A DNA stretch of 64,000 bases, from positions 62,001-126,000 of the forward strand of contig CAZSAT010000003.1 of assembly GCA_964604675.1 (NCBI GenBank). Direction: 5' to 3'. Positions 51,293-59,278 of this stretch are shown in pieces. Source of the stretch: CAZSAT01 sp964604675. Its GTDB lineage: Bacteria; Myxococcota_A; UBA796; CAJQPC01. The translations under genes and the position numbers were made by a program. The notes under the pieces are model-generated. The model was not told where the DNA came from. It saw only the letters and a program-made list of their open reading frames with translations, and made no database searches. Positions within the stretch are counted from its first letter, which is position 1, and every line of letters starts with the position of its first letter.

Positions 51293-52369
51293 CTACAGGC
51301 TCGCCAGCTCTCCACCCAGCAAGGCGTCCCAGCGAGCGACCTCGGACTGGAGGGCGTCCATCGACGCCGCCGCCAGCTGGCGGCGCACCGTGTCGTGGTA
51401 GGTCAGCGGGTCGACCACCTTCTTGCCCCTGTTGAGCTGGTAGTGGAGGTGCGGAGCCGTGCTGCGGCCCGTGTTGCCGCTCTTGCCGAGCACCTGTCCG
51501 GGGCGCACGTGCTGGCCAGCGCTGACGCTCACGTCCTCGAGGTGGAGGAACTTGGCCACGACACCGTCGGCGTAGCGGAGCTCCACGCAGCGACCGTTGG
51601 CGGCGGTGTTCCAGTTGACCCGCGCGACCGTGGCGCCCTTGGGGGCGACGACGTCGGTGCCGACCGGGGCCTTGAAGTCCATGCCCGCGTGCCGACGGCC
51701 ATCTCCGACCAGGGACGTGATCTGCTCGTAGTCCTCGATGGGACCCCCCACCAGGCGGAGGGGAACTTCCATGCCGTCCGGCGTCCAGTAGCTGGCGAAC
51801 GCGTCGCCGGGTGCCTGGAAGCGGTAGGCCTTGTAGGTCGTGCCGTGCTTCTTGCTCTCGAGCCAGGCCACGGGCATGTCGATCGTGCCGTGCTTGTCGG
51901 TCTTGAACAGCGCCACGACCTCGTCGCCGCGCTGCAGGTCTCGCCGCATCTCCAGGTCGAACACGAACTGGCGGGTGAACACGGCCGTGACCGCGTCGGA
52001 GCCGTCGTCGAGGACCTGCGCAAAGGTGTAGGCCAGGTTGTTCTCGACGTGGGTCCGCACGAGCTGCCAGCCGCCTGGACGGCTCGTGTCGCCCGCGACG
52101 TCCGTGATGCCGACGACCGGCGTGGTCAGGGCCACGCTCCGAAGGTCGGGTGCGGCCGCTTGCGCAGCAGGGGCGACGGGCGCCGCGGCTGGTGTCTGCA
52201 CGGCGTCGAGGGGCTCGGCGACGACTTCCGCTACGACCTCGTCGCCGGCCGAGGAGCGGTCGCCGGCGGCCTTGTCGAGCACCAGGAACAGGTTGGTGAC
52301 GAGGCTCGCGCCGAGCAGGCCGTAGAGGAGGAAGGGAGGTTGATCGGGGCGGTAGCGGTCGTTGCGCAT
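51293..52369 (-). CDS. M23 family metallopeptidase, membrane-anchored
   Basis: 358 residues from ATG 52369, chosen because GAGGA lies four to five bases upstream; ATG 52396 is the alternative. One N-terminal helix (FLLYGLLGASLVTNLFLVL), an Ala/Pro/Val linker, a ~130-residue region (about 100-205) and then the LytM domain: GRRHAGMDFKAPVGTDV (zinc His and Asp), VAKFLHLEDVSVSAG, and APHLHYQLNRGKKVVDP (HxH). Likely cleaves peptidoglycan cross-links in the periplasm, or acts in cell-division or elongation as an endopeptidase. All zinc ligands are present, so activity is expected. Confidence 0.93.
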   Translation of the reverse strand: MRNDRYRPDQPPFLLYGLLGASLVTNLFLVLDKAAGDRSSAGDEVVAEVVAEPLDAVQTPAAAPVAPAAQAAAPDLRSVALTTPVVGITDVAGDTSRPGGWQLVRTHVENNLAYTFAQVLDDGSDAVTAVFTRQFVFDLEMRRDLQRGDEVVALFKTDKHGTIDMPVAWLESKKHGTTYKAYRFQAPGDAFASYWTPDGMEVPLRLVGGPIEDYEQITSLVGDGRRHAGMDFKAPVGTDVVAPKGATVARVNWNTAANGRCVELRYADGVVAKFLHLEDVSVSAGQHVRPGQVLGKSGNTGRSTAPHLHYQLNRGKKVVDPLTYHDTVRRQLAAASMDALQSEVARWDALLGGELASL

Positions 52370-52436
52370 GGGGTCCTCGGGGGCAGGGGATGCCATGGGG
52401 GGAGATCACCATCACGCATCGCTCTGGACGTGTCAA

Positions 52437-52466
52437 GACCTTCGCCGGGACCTTTCCCTGAAGGTC
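52437..52466. repeat. Direct and inverted GACCTT repeats
   Basis: GACCTT occurs at 52437-52442 and 52449-52454 and its complement AAGGTC at 52461-52466, allowing two alternative stems upstream of the cNMP-sensor pair at 52493. Could be an operator or an attenuator-like structure; only the repeats are seen. Confidence 0.35.
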
Positions 52467-52492
52467 GGTGGGACGGGGCCGAAGAGGGGGCG

Positions 52493-53068
52493 ATGCCTGT
52501 GGCCGAGCTCGATGCCCTGCTGGATGGTGCGGCGCTCGATGGAGCTCCGCGGGCGGAGCGCCGTGTGTTTCTCGGGGCTCTGGCGAGGCGGGCTCATCCG
52601 GTCGGCGACCTCGTGTTCCTCGAGGGCGAACCGGGCGACGCCGTGATGTTGCTCGCGGCCGGGGAGGTCGCCATCACGCGCCGATCCCTGGCTGGCGACG
52701 TGGTCGAGCTCGGACGTGTGGCCGCGGGCGACTTCGTGGGAGAGGTCGGCGTGCTGAGCGGCGGCGTGCGCGGGGCCACGGTGCTCTCCACCCGTGCCGA
52801 CACCGTGGCTCTGGCCCTCGGTCGGGACGCCTTCTTCGATGCGTTGGCCCACGGCGACCGCGCGGCGATGGCGCTCTTGCGGTCCATGAACCGGCGGCTC
52901 GCCCAGCGGGTCCGCGCCACGGAGGCGCGGGTGGCCCTGGTGCGCGACGCGCTCGCCGGCGAGGAGCAGGCCAGGGTCGACGCGCGGCTCGCGGAGCTGG
53001 GGCACGTCGAGCAGGGCCCGGACGCGTGGCGGCGCGAGCTGCTCCCGTTCTTCTCGGTGGCTCGATGA
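52493..53068 (+). CDS. Cyclic-nucleotide-binding domain protein without HTH
   Basis: 191 residues from ATG 52493. The CRP/cNMP-binding barrel spans about residues 20-125: VGDLVFLEGEPGDAVMLLAAGEVAITR, VVELGRVAAGDFVGEVGVLSGG (phosphate-binding cassette FVGEVGVLSGGVRGATV, with Glu but the key Arg shifted) and a helix FFDALAHGDRAAMALLRSMN. The C-terminus is helical and basic, with no helix-turn-helix. Such proteins are usually sensory subunits. ATGA overlap with the next gene. Confidence 0.88.
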   Translation: MPVAELDALLDGAALDGAPRAERRVFLGALARRAHPVGDLVFLEGEPGDAVMLLAAGEVAITRRSLAGDVVELGRVAAGDFVGEVGVLSGGVRGATVLSTRADTVALALGRDAFFDALAHGDRAAMALLRSMNRRLAQRVRATEARVALVRDALAGEEQARVDARLAELGHVEQGPDAWRRELLPFFSVAR

Positions 53069-53532
53069 GGCCCGCCGACACGGAGCTGCTGGTGGGGCTC
53101 CACCCCGAGGTGGTGCGGCGCGTGCGCCGGCGTTTCGAGACGCTGCGCATCCCAGCCCGCGGCCACGTGTTCCAGAGAGGCGACCCAGGAGAGGTGCTCG
53201 TGGTCGTGCTCGACGGTTCGTTCGTGTGGGAGGTGGACGCCGAGCTGCTCCCCGTGCTGCCAGGCGAGGTGGTCGGCTTGACGAGCTTCCTGACCGGCGA
53301 GCCCTACACCGGTCGGCTGAGCACGCCCTCGGGTGGGCTGCTCGGGTTGCTGCACCGGGAGCGGCTGGACACGCTCTGGGCCCGCTACCCCTTCCTGGCC
53401 ATCGACTTCGAGCTGCGCCTCGGAGAGTTGCTCGTGGCGTCGCTGAGGCGTCAGAACGAGCGGCTGGTGGCCGCGTTGCACCAGCCGCTGCACAGCGTGC
53501 CCGATGCGGTGAGGAACCTGCTCCAGCCCTGA
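53065..53532 (+). CDS. Second cyclic-nucleotide-binding-like protein
   Basis: 155 residues. Residues about 20-110 resemble a cNMP barrel: IPARGHVFQRGDPGEVLVVVLDGSFVWEV (two overlapping strands), VLPGEVVGLTSFLTGEPYTGRLSTP in place of the phosphate-binding cassette. The cassette lacks the usual Glu-Arg pair, so nucleotide binding is doubtful. C-terminal helices LLVASLRRQNERLVAALHQ may pair with the first sensor. The gene ends one base before the convergent glycosyltransferase gene. Confidence 0.82.
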   Translation: MRPADTELLVGLHPEVVRRVRRRFETLRIPARGHVFQRGDPGEVLVVVLDGSFVWEVDAELLPVLPGEVVGLTSFLTGEPYTGRLSTPSGGLLGLLHRERLDTLWARYPFLAIDFELRLGELLVASLRRQNERLVAALHQPLHSVPDAVRNLLQP

Positions 53533-53533
53533 A

Positions 53534-54985
53534 TCAGAGGGCGGCGCTGACCGTGGCCGGAGGCCGCCAGGTGGGATCGCTGGTCCGGCGAACGTGAACG
53601 GGCCCGCTGTGCTGCACCCAGCCACGCAACCTGGCCTGCCTCGCGTAGTGGCCCGGCCAGTGCAGCTGCAGCGTTCCGAGTGGCTCGCGTGGCACGCGCA
53701 ACGAGATCCAGAGCGCGCGTCCGGCGGCCTCCTCCTCCAGCAACACCTCCAGGGCCCCCACCGGGCCGTCGTCGATGACCACGAGGGCCTCCCGGGTCGG
53801 GTCCAACTTGGAGGTCACGCCGGCCTGTTGCCGCACCCAGGCCTCCTGGAGGGAGTGAGGCCCGGTCCAGCGCGCGAGCTCGTCCCTCGCCTCGGCCTCG
53901 AGGCCCCGAAGATGGAGCCCGAGCGCCCACGCGTGGCTGGTGCACCGGTCGGCGGCCAGCCGTTCGGCGCGCCACCGCTCCAGGAAGGGTTGCTGCGCGT
54001 AGGCCAGGAAGCGCGTGTCGGCGTCGCGGTCGGTCTTCTTGAAGCGCGCGCCGACCTTTCCACGTGCCCCGCCATGCTTGCGGCACAGGAACACGGGCAC
54101 GGGGAGCCCGACCAGCTCGCCCACCCTCGACCAACGCAGGAACATGTCCATGTCCTCGCCGCGGGCCAGCCGGAGATCGTAGGAGCCGGCTCGTCGTTGG
54201 GCCGAGGTTCGAACCAAGACCGAGCCGGTCGCGAAGGGAACCTGCGCCAGCAGCGCGCGTGCCACGGCGGAGGGTGGGAGCCGCAAGCCCGGCCGCACCT
54301 TCATCGGCTGTCCACTGCGTCCGTCGAAGAGCACCGTGTCCCCGTACACCGCGGCCGCCTCCGGCCGTGCGAAGAGCGCCCGTGCCAGGACCTCCACGGC
54401 TCCCGGCAGCAGCAGGTCATCGTCGTCGAGCACCAGGATGGCCTCGCCGCGCGCGGCGGCGATCCCGGCGTTGAGCGCGCCCGGCTTGCCGGCGTTCGCC
54501 TGGTGGAGGACACGCAGCCCGACCTGCTCCGCCAGGCGATCCAGCACCTCGCGCGTGCCGTCCGTGCTGCCGTCGTTGACCACCACGATCTCGCAAGGCC
54601 AGGACTGGCCCAGCGACGAGGCGATGGCCTGTTGCAACAGGTCCTTCCGTTGGTAGGTGCAGATGAGGATGGTGACGAGCGGGCCATCGACCGTCCTCAG
54701 GCCCGCGGAACCCGGTCGTGCCCTTCCCCGGAGGCGGCCGTCGGCGCCCAGCGTGGCGTCGGCGGCGCCACGCTCGAGGCCCGGCAGGCCGAGGGCGTCC
54801 AGGGTGGTGGCGGCGCGCGTGGCGTCTCCGGAGCGCCAGACCGGGACCTTGCCGGCGACGCGGAGGGCCGAAGCCGCCCACCCGTCGTCGTCGATCAGCG
54901 CGACGCGCGCGGGACCGGTTGCCAGCACCCCAGCGAGGGCGAGTCGCTCTTCGGCCGACCTGGGGCGAAAGGGCAGGGGGACCAT
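53534..54985 (-). CDS. Glycosyltransferase family 2 protein
   Basis: 483 residues. After ~105 residues of unrecognised N-terminal sequence, a GT-A domain: LVTILICTYQRKDLLQQAI, EIVVVNDGSTDGTREVL, NAGKPGALNAGIAAARGEAI, LVLDDDDLLLPGAVE (DxD-type metal motif) and RGEDMDMFLRWSRVG (catalytic ED region). Inverting sugar transfer from an NDP-sugar is expected; acceptor unknown. The C-terminal ~120 residues (EALVVIDDGPVGALEVL, LGTLQLHWPGHYARQ) are beta-rich and may bind the acceptor. Soluble, no membrane helix. Confidence 0.92.
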   Translation of the reverse strand: MVPLPFRPRSAEERLALAGVLATGPARVALIDDDGWAASALRVAGKVPVWRSGDATRAATTLDALGLPGLERGAADATLGADGRLRGRARPGSAGLRTVDGPLVTILICTYQRKDLLQQAIASSLGQSWPCEIVVVNDGSTDGTREVLDRLAEQVGLRVLHQANAGKPGALNAGIAAARGEAILVLDDDDLLLPGAVEVLARALFARPEAAAVYGDTVLFDGRSGQPMKVRPGLRLPPSAVARALLAQVPFATGSVLVRTSAQRRAGSYDLRLARGEDMDMFLRWSRVGELVGLPVPVFLCRKHGGARGKVGARFKKTDRDADTRFLAYAQQPFLERWRAERLAADRCTSHAWALGLHLRGLEAEARDELARWTGPHSLQEAWVRQQAGVTSKLDPTREALVVIDDGPVGALEVLLEEEAAGRALWISLRVPREPLGTLQLHWPGHYARQARLRGWVQHSGPVHVRRTSDPTWRPPATVSAAL

Positions 54986-54998
54986 GTGCCCGTGTCGG

Positions 54999-55559
54999 TC
55001 AGTCGCAGGTGATGCTCAAGCGGAAGTTGCTCTCCACCCCGCCCTGACCGTCGATGGCCACGTAGTACCGGGCCGCGTTGACGGTGTACATGTCGAGCGT
55101 CTCGCTGCCCGTGGTGGCCTCGCTGCCGTCGCACACGCCGATGTTGTGGGCGTTGCCCACCGGACACTCGGCGTCGTCCCAGCGCATCACCGCCAGGCTG
55201 AGGGGCTCGCATGGGCGCTCCAGGGTGACCTGGAACGTGGAGTCCTCGGCGGCGTCGAAGACGTAGAACCGGTCGGGACCGTCGTGGTCGTGGTCCGGCA
55301 CGAAGCAGTACGCCGACTCGTACAGCGTGGTGTCGCCGTCGCTCCCGCCGCCCGCGGTCGACGCTTCGACCACGTCGCCGCACTGCAGCTCGCCGCTGGT
55401 GCAGCTCGCCCCGCTGGGCGCGGAGCTGTCCCAGCTCTCGTTGCAGTCCTCGCTCGAAGACGAGGAGGCCGTGTCGTCCCCCGAGGGGCCGCCGCCGCTG
55501 TCGTTGGTCGACTTCGCGTCGGTGCCGCCGTCACAGGCGACCAGCATGAGCCACAGCAT
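54999..55559 (-). CDS. Cys-containing lipoprotein
   Basis: 186 residues. An in-frame TAG 18 bases upstream with no alternative start between forces ATG 55559; GGAGG lies before it. Signal MLWLMLVAC, Cys9, followed by a Gly/Ser/Asp-rich linker to about residue 45. Residues about 70-186 form a compact domain with Cys pairs and DHDHDGPDRFYVFDA, TFQVTLERPCEPLSLAVMR and ARYYVAIDGQGGVES, which resembles a PPC (bacterial pre-peptidase C-terminal) jelly-roll. Surface exposed on the outer membrane is likely. Divergent from the metalloprotease gene, with 102 nt between them. Confidence 0.85.
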   Translation of the reverse strand: MLWLMLVACDGGTDAKSTNDSGGGPSGDDTASSSSSEDCNESWDSSAPSGASCTSGELQCGDVVEASTAGGGSDGDTTLYESAYCFVPDHDHDGPDRFYVFDAAEDSTFQVTLERPCEPLSLAVMRWDDAECPVGNAHNIGVCDGSEATTGSETLDMYTVNAARYYVAIDGQGGVESNFRLSITCD

Positions 55560-55606
55560 CGGACCTCCGGTCGCACACTAACCCTCGACAGCCCGAACAC
55601 ACAGCC

Positions 55607-55636
55607 TTGACACAGCCCGCCTGGGCCGGCTGGTAG
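55607..55636 (+). promoter_or_regulatory. Candidate promoter of the metalloprotease gene
   Basis: A perfect TTGACA at 55607-55612 is followed after 18 bases by TGGTAG (55631-55636), a weak -10. AGGAG at 55652-55656 is the ribosome-binding site for ATG 55662. The -35 match is convincing, the -10 is not. Confidence 0.4.
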
Positions 55637-55661
55637 GTGTGGAAGCCGCCCAGGAGTCTCC

Positions 55662-57229
55662 ATGTCGCTCTTCACGATCGTCGCGCTCGCCGGCGCTGCC
55701 GAGCCGACCCACGCCCCCATCCAGGCGGCCCTCGACGAGGGTCGGATCGACGCGGGTGAGGCGCTCTGGCTGGGCTACCTCGCCCACTTCGAGCCCTCGA
55801 CCCTCGACGAGGACTGGCGCTCGGACCAGCTTCCCTGGCACTGCGCCACCGAGTTCGTCGCCACCCTGAAGGCGGACTTCGAGCTGCTGACCGCCGAGCA
55901 GCAGGAGCACGTCTCGGCGACCCTCGAGCCCTTCAAGCAGCGCTTCGACGACCCCCTGCCCATCCAGCACGCGGCGCCGCCGCCGAGCGGATCCGACACC
56001 TGCTGGGGTCAGTACGCCGACAACCGGATCCTGGGCGACCACTTCTCCGTGGAGTGGGACGAGGGTCGCATCACCGAACAGCAGGCCGCGAACTTCCTCG
56101 AGTACCTCGAGCACGGCTGGGACGTGGAGGTGGACGATCTGGGCTGGAACGCGCCTGCAGGCAGCGACGACTACCTGATCATGGCGTATGTCAACCAAGG
56201 CGGCGCCGGGGCCTACACCACGGTCAGCCGCTGCGGTGGCGACGAGATCCCGTACATCGTGGCGGGCAACGGCTCCTTCTCGTCGGGCAACTGGTGGCAG
56301 GACATGGCGGTGCACGAGTTCAAGCACGCCGTGCAGTTCAGCTACGGCTGGGCGACCGAGTTCTGGTGGTGGGAGGCCTCGGCCACCTACATCCAGGAGT
56401 ACGTCAACCCCGAGAACAACTGGTGGTCCTCGTACATCTCGGGCTACACGCAGAACCCGCAGATCGCGCTGAACGCCTACAGCCAGTCCGACTACGACGT
56501 CTTCTACCACATGTACGGCATGGCGATCTGGGCCTTCTACCTGGACGAACACGTGGGCGGGCACGAGCTCGTGCAGGCCACGTGGGACTACGCCGACGAC
56601 CAGGGTGGCCTGTACAGCGTGGGCATGGACGAGACGCTCGAGGCGCTGGGCCACGACTTCCGCGAGGTGTTCGCGGGCTTCCTCGCCAACAACACCGTGA
56701 TGGACTTCGAGGACCAACGCTACTTCGGGAGCGTCGCCCAACAAGCCACCCACAAGAGCCTGCCGGTGCAGGGCTCGAGCACCTCGAAGACCGAGCCCGA
56801 AGCCTTGGGCGCCAACTACATCCAGTTCAAGGTGAAGGACGTCGACCCCGAGAAGCCCGACCTGCTGTGGCCTTCGAAGGCGACGAGGGCGGAGACTGGC
56901 TCGTCCAGCTGGTCGGGGTGGTGGACAGTGAGCTGGTGACCGCGGTGGAGATCCCCCTCGAGGTCCCCGAGGGTGCGCGCGAGAACGGGCAGCTTCGCCT
57001 CGAGGGTTACGGCGCCTACGACGAGGTCTGGCTGGTCGTGGCGCCGCTGGACGGCAACTCCGGTGGCTACGCCTACGCCATCGAGGACCGTGCTGCGGAG
57101 GTCGCCGCGTCGGACGAAGACGACGAGGGGACCGGGCTGGCCGGCTGCGGTTGCAGCGCGTCGCCGGCGCCGGGCGCAGCCTGGCTGGGCCTGTTCGGGC
57201 TGTTGGCTGTGCGTCGGCGCAAGGCCTGA
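55662..57229 (+). pseudogene. Secreted metalloprotease with MYXO-CTERM tail, frameshifted
   Basis: Short signal MSLFTIVALAGA, then ~500 residues. Zinc motif HEFKH: His218, Glu219, His222, with Glu238 (WWWEASATY) as likely third ligand, so a gluzincin-type protease. The first frame runs to 56939 but its meaningful sequence stops near 56868; from there the +2 frame carries on in register with AFEGDEGGDWLVQL and finishes with LAGCGCSASPAPGAAWLGLF and VRRRKA, a MYXO-CTERM sorting tail. One missing G at CTGCTGTGGCC (56862-56872) would restore one frame. Either an assembly error or a real frameshift that removes the anchor. Function otherwise intact. Confidence 0.85.
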
Positions 57230-57249
57230 GCACGCGAAGGGCGCTCCAG

Positions 57250-57675
57250 CTACGCATCCAGTCGCTCGAAGAGGTTCGCGGCCTGCTCCAGGCAGTCGGT
57301 GACGCTCAGGATGCCCACCAGGGCACCGCCCACCTCGACGACCGGCAGGGCGCCGATCCGGAGCTCGACCAGCATGCGACAGGCCGTGCTCATCTCGGTG
57401 TGGTCGAAGACCGTCTCCACGTCCCGGCTCATCACCTCCTCGACGAGGCCTTCGAGGACCGCGTCGTCGATCAAGCCCTCGTCGATGTCCCGGCCAGCGG
57501 GCCCGAGCTGGGTCTTGACGTCGCGATCGGTGATGATGCCCACCAGACCTCCGCTGTCGTCGGCGACCGGGAGCTCGCGGATGTCGAAGCGAAGCATGAG
57601 CTCGAGCGCGTCCTGCAGCGTGGCGTCCGGCGGCACCGTGAGTGGATCCGGCGTCATGGCCTGGCGCACGAGCAT
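57250..57675 (-). CDS. CBS-domain pair protein
   Basis: 141 residues from ATG 57675 (MLVRQAMTPDPLTV), taken over the longer alternative to 57816 because the CBS sequence begins there. Two CBS motifs: TVPPDATLQDALELML...ELPVADDSGGLVGIITDRDV and VMSRDVETVFDHTEMS...ALPVVEVGGALVGILSVTD. CBS pairs bind adenosine nucleotides such as AMP/ATP and regulate partners. No fused effector, so it may act on a separate protein. Divergent from the Ser/Thr kinase, with 113 nt between; an inverted repeat CGCTC-CA-GAGCG lies at 57727-57738. Confidence 0.9.
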   Translation of the reverse strand: MLVRQAMTPDPLTVPPDATLQDALELMLRFDIRELPVADDSGGLVGIITDRDVKTQLGPAGRDIDEGLIDDAVLEGLVEEVMSRDVETVFDHTEMSTACRMLVELRIGALPVVEVGGALVGILSVTDCLEQAANLFERLDA

Positions 57676-57788
57676 CTGGGGACTCCGGAACGTGGTCGGT
57701 TGGAGGCGGGTTGTGGGCGAGTCGGGCGCTCCAGAGCGTCCGGCGCGCATGATACGCTCGCTCGCCCGCAACACCGCAAGCCAAGCCC

Positions 57789-59204
57789 GTGTCCATCCAG
57801 AATCCCGGCGCGCCACCGCCGCCCGCTCTCGGTGGCCGATCTCCGCTGGACATCCGCGGCGAACAGCTGGTCGCCGACGGGCGGTACCGCATCGAGCGGC
57901 TGTTGGCGAAGGGCGGAATGAGCGCGGTGTACCTGGCGGAGCAGACCAACCTGCGGCGGTCGGTCGCCTTCAAGATCCTCGCCCCCCCGCCCGACGCCGA
58001 CGACGGTGCCGCCTTCGAGGACCGGTTCCGGCTGGAGGCGGAGACCCTGGCCGCGCTGGACCACCGCAACGTGGTCACGCTCTACGAATACGGGCAGACC
58101 GAGCAGGGCAGCTTCTACCTGGCGATGGAGTTCATCGACGGAGTGAGGCTCACCGACATGATCCGCAAGGGGCCGCTGGAGCCTCGGCATGCGATCCGGC
58201 TGATGCTTCAGGTCTGTGCGGCGCTTCGCTACGCTCACAAGCAGGGTGTGGTCCACCGCGACCTCAAGCCCTCCAACCTCCTGATCAAGACCCGCGACGA
58301 CGGGGAGGAGGTGGTCAAGGTGGTGGACTTCGGGCTGGTCAAGCTGACGGAGTCCGACCAGGGCCTGACCAAGGCGGGCCTCATCCTGGGCTCGCCCCAC
58401 TGCATGGCCCCGGAGCAGATCAAGGGCATCGACGTCGACCACCGCGCCGACATCTACGCCATCGGCGTGCTGCTGTTCCGGTGCGTCGCCGGTGCCTTCC
58501 CGTTCCACGGCAACTCGAGCGCGGCGACCATGATCGCGCACCTGAACGAGACCACGCCGAGCTTCTACAGCGTGCGCCCGGATCTCATGGTGCCGGCCGG
58601 CCTCGAGGAGGTGGTGCGCACCTGCCTGCAGAAGGACCCGGCGAAGCGCTACCCCGAGGTGATGTCTCTGGTGCGGGACCTGGAGTCGTGCCTCGACGTG
58701 CCGTCGCAGGCCTTCGAGTCCGTGGCGATCTCCGGCTCCAGCCTGAGCGAACGCATCTCGACCATCACCCAGAGCGCCGAGCCCGACCGCCAGAACCAGC
58801 TGCGGCTGGCGGGGCTCGTGATCGTGCTGGCCCTGATCGTCGCCGCGTACTGGTACGGGCAGCGAGGCGCGACGCCAGCGCCGGTGGACGTCCCGGATCG
58901 GGTCGTGCCCACCGCCCTGCCACAGCCGGAGCCAGCCGTCGCGGTCCCCGTGCCCGAGCAAGCCGCCGAGCCTGCCCCCCCTGATGTCGAAGCCGCCGGT
59001 CCGCCGGAGCCCCCACCCGCGCCCGCCGTACCGGCGCCAGCCACGCCTGCTCCAGTGACCGAGCCCCAACCGGTCGCCGAGCCGGTCTCCGAGCCAGCCG
59101 TCGACGCTGTGCCGGCGGTGGAGTCCGCCCCCGAAACCGCACGCGAGGCGGTGGTCGAGGACGATGCGCCCAAGGGCTACATGCCGCTCCCGGACGACTT
59201 CTAG
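57789..59204 (+). CDS. Serine/threonine protein kinase, membrane-spanning
   Basis: 471 residues from GTG. Hanks-type kinase domain about residues 30-305: LLAKGGMSAVYLAEQ (glycine loop, one Gly replaced), VAFKILAP (catalytic Lys), VVHRDLKPSNLL (HRD and Asn), VVDFGLVKL (DFG) and GSPHCMAPEQIKG (APE). One membrane helix near residue 338 (LRLAGLVIVLALIVAAYWY) is followed by a 120-residue Pro/Ala/Glu/Val-rich tail predicted outside the membrane, with no sensor domain. Bacterial kinases of this type often sense cell-envelope cues; the PEP-rich tail suits wall contact or a linker. Upstream of the TonB receptor gene by 74 nt. Confidence 0.95.
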   Translation: MSIQNPGAPPPPALGGRSPLDIRGEQLVADGRYRIERLLAKGGMSAVYLAEQTNLRRSVAFKILAPPPDADDGAAFEDRFRLEAETLAALDHRNVVTLYEYGQTEQGSFYLAMEFIDGVRLTDMIRKGPLEPRHAIRLMLQVCAALRYAHKQGVVHRDLKPSNLLIKTRDDGEEVVKVVDFGLVKLTESDQGLTKAGLILGSPHCMAPEQIKGIDVDHRADIYAIGVLLFRCVAGAFPFHGNSSAATMIAHLNETTPSFYSVRPDLMVPAGLEEVVRTCLQKDPAKRYPEVMSLVRDLESCLDVPSQAFESVAISGSSLSERISTITQSAEPDRQNQLRLAGLVIVLALIVAAYWYGQRGATPAPVDVPDRVVPTALPQPEPAVAVPVPEQAAEPAPPDVEAAGPPEPPPAPAVPAPATPAPVTEPQPVAEPVSEPAVDAVPAVESAPETAREAVVEDDAPKGYMPLPDDF

Positions 59205-59278
59205 GCACCACCGGGCCGCCCGCACCGGCGCGCTGCACCGCGCGGTGAGGCATGATGCCCCCGCATCCGGTGGTGAGC

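Noticed and set aside
51395..52490. Plus-strand frame upstream of the first cNMP sensor as part of that gene
   Set aside because: It is antisense to the M23 peptidase; the sensor fold begins at ATG 52493.
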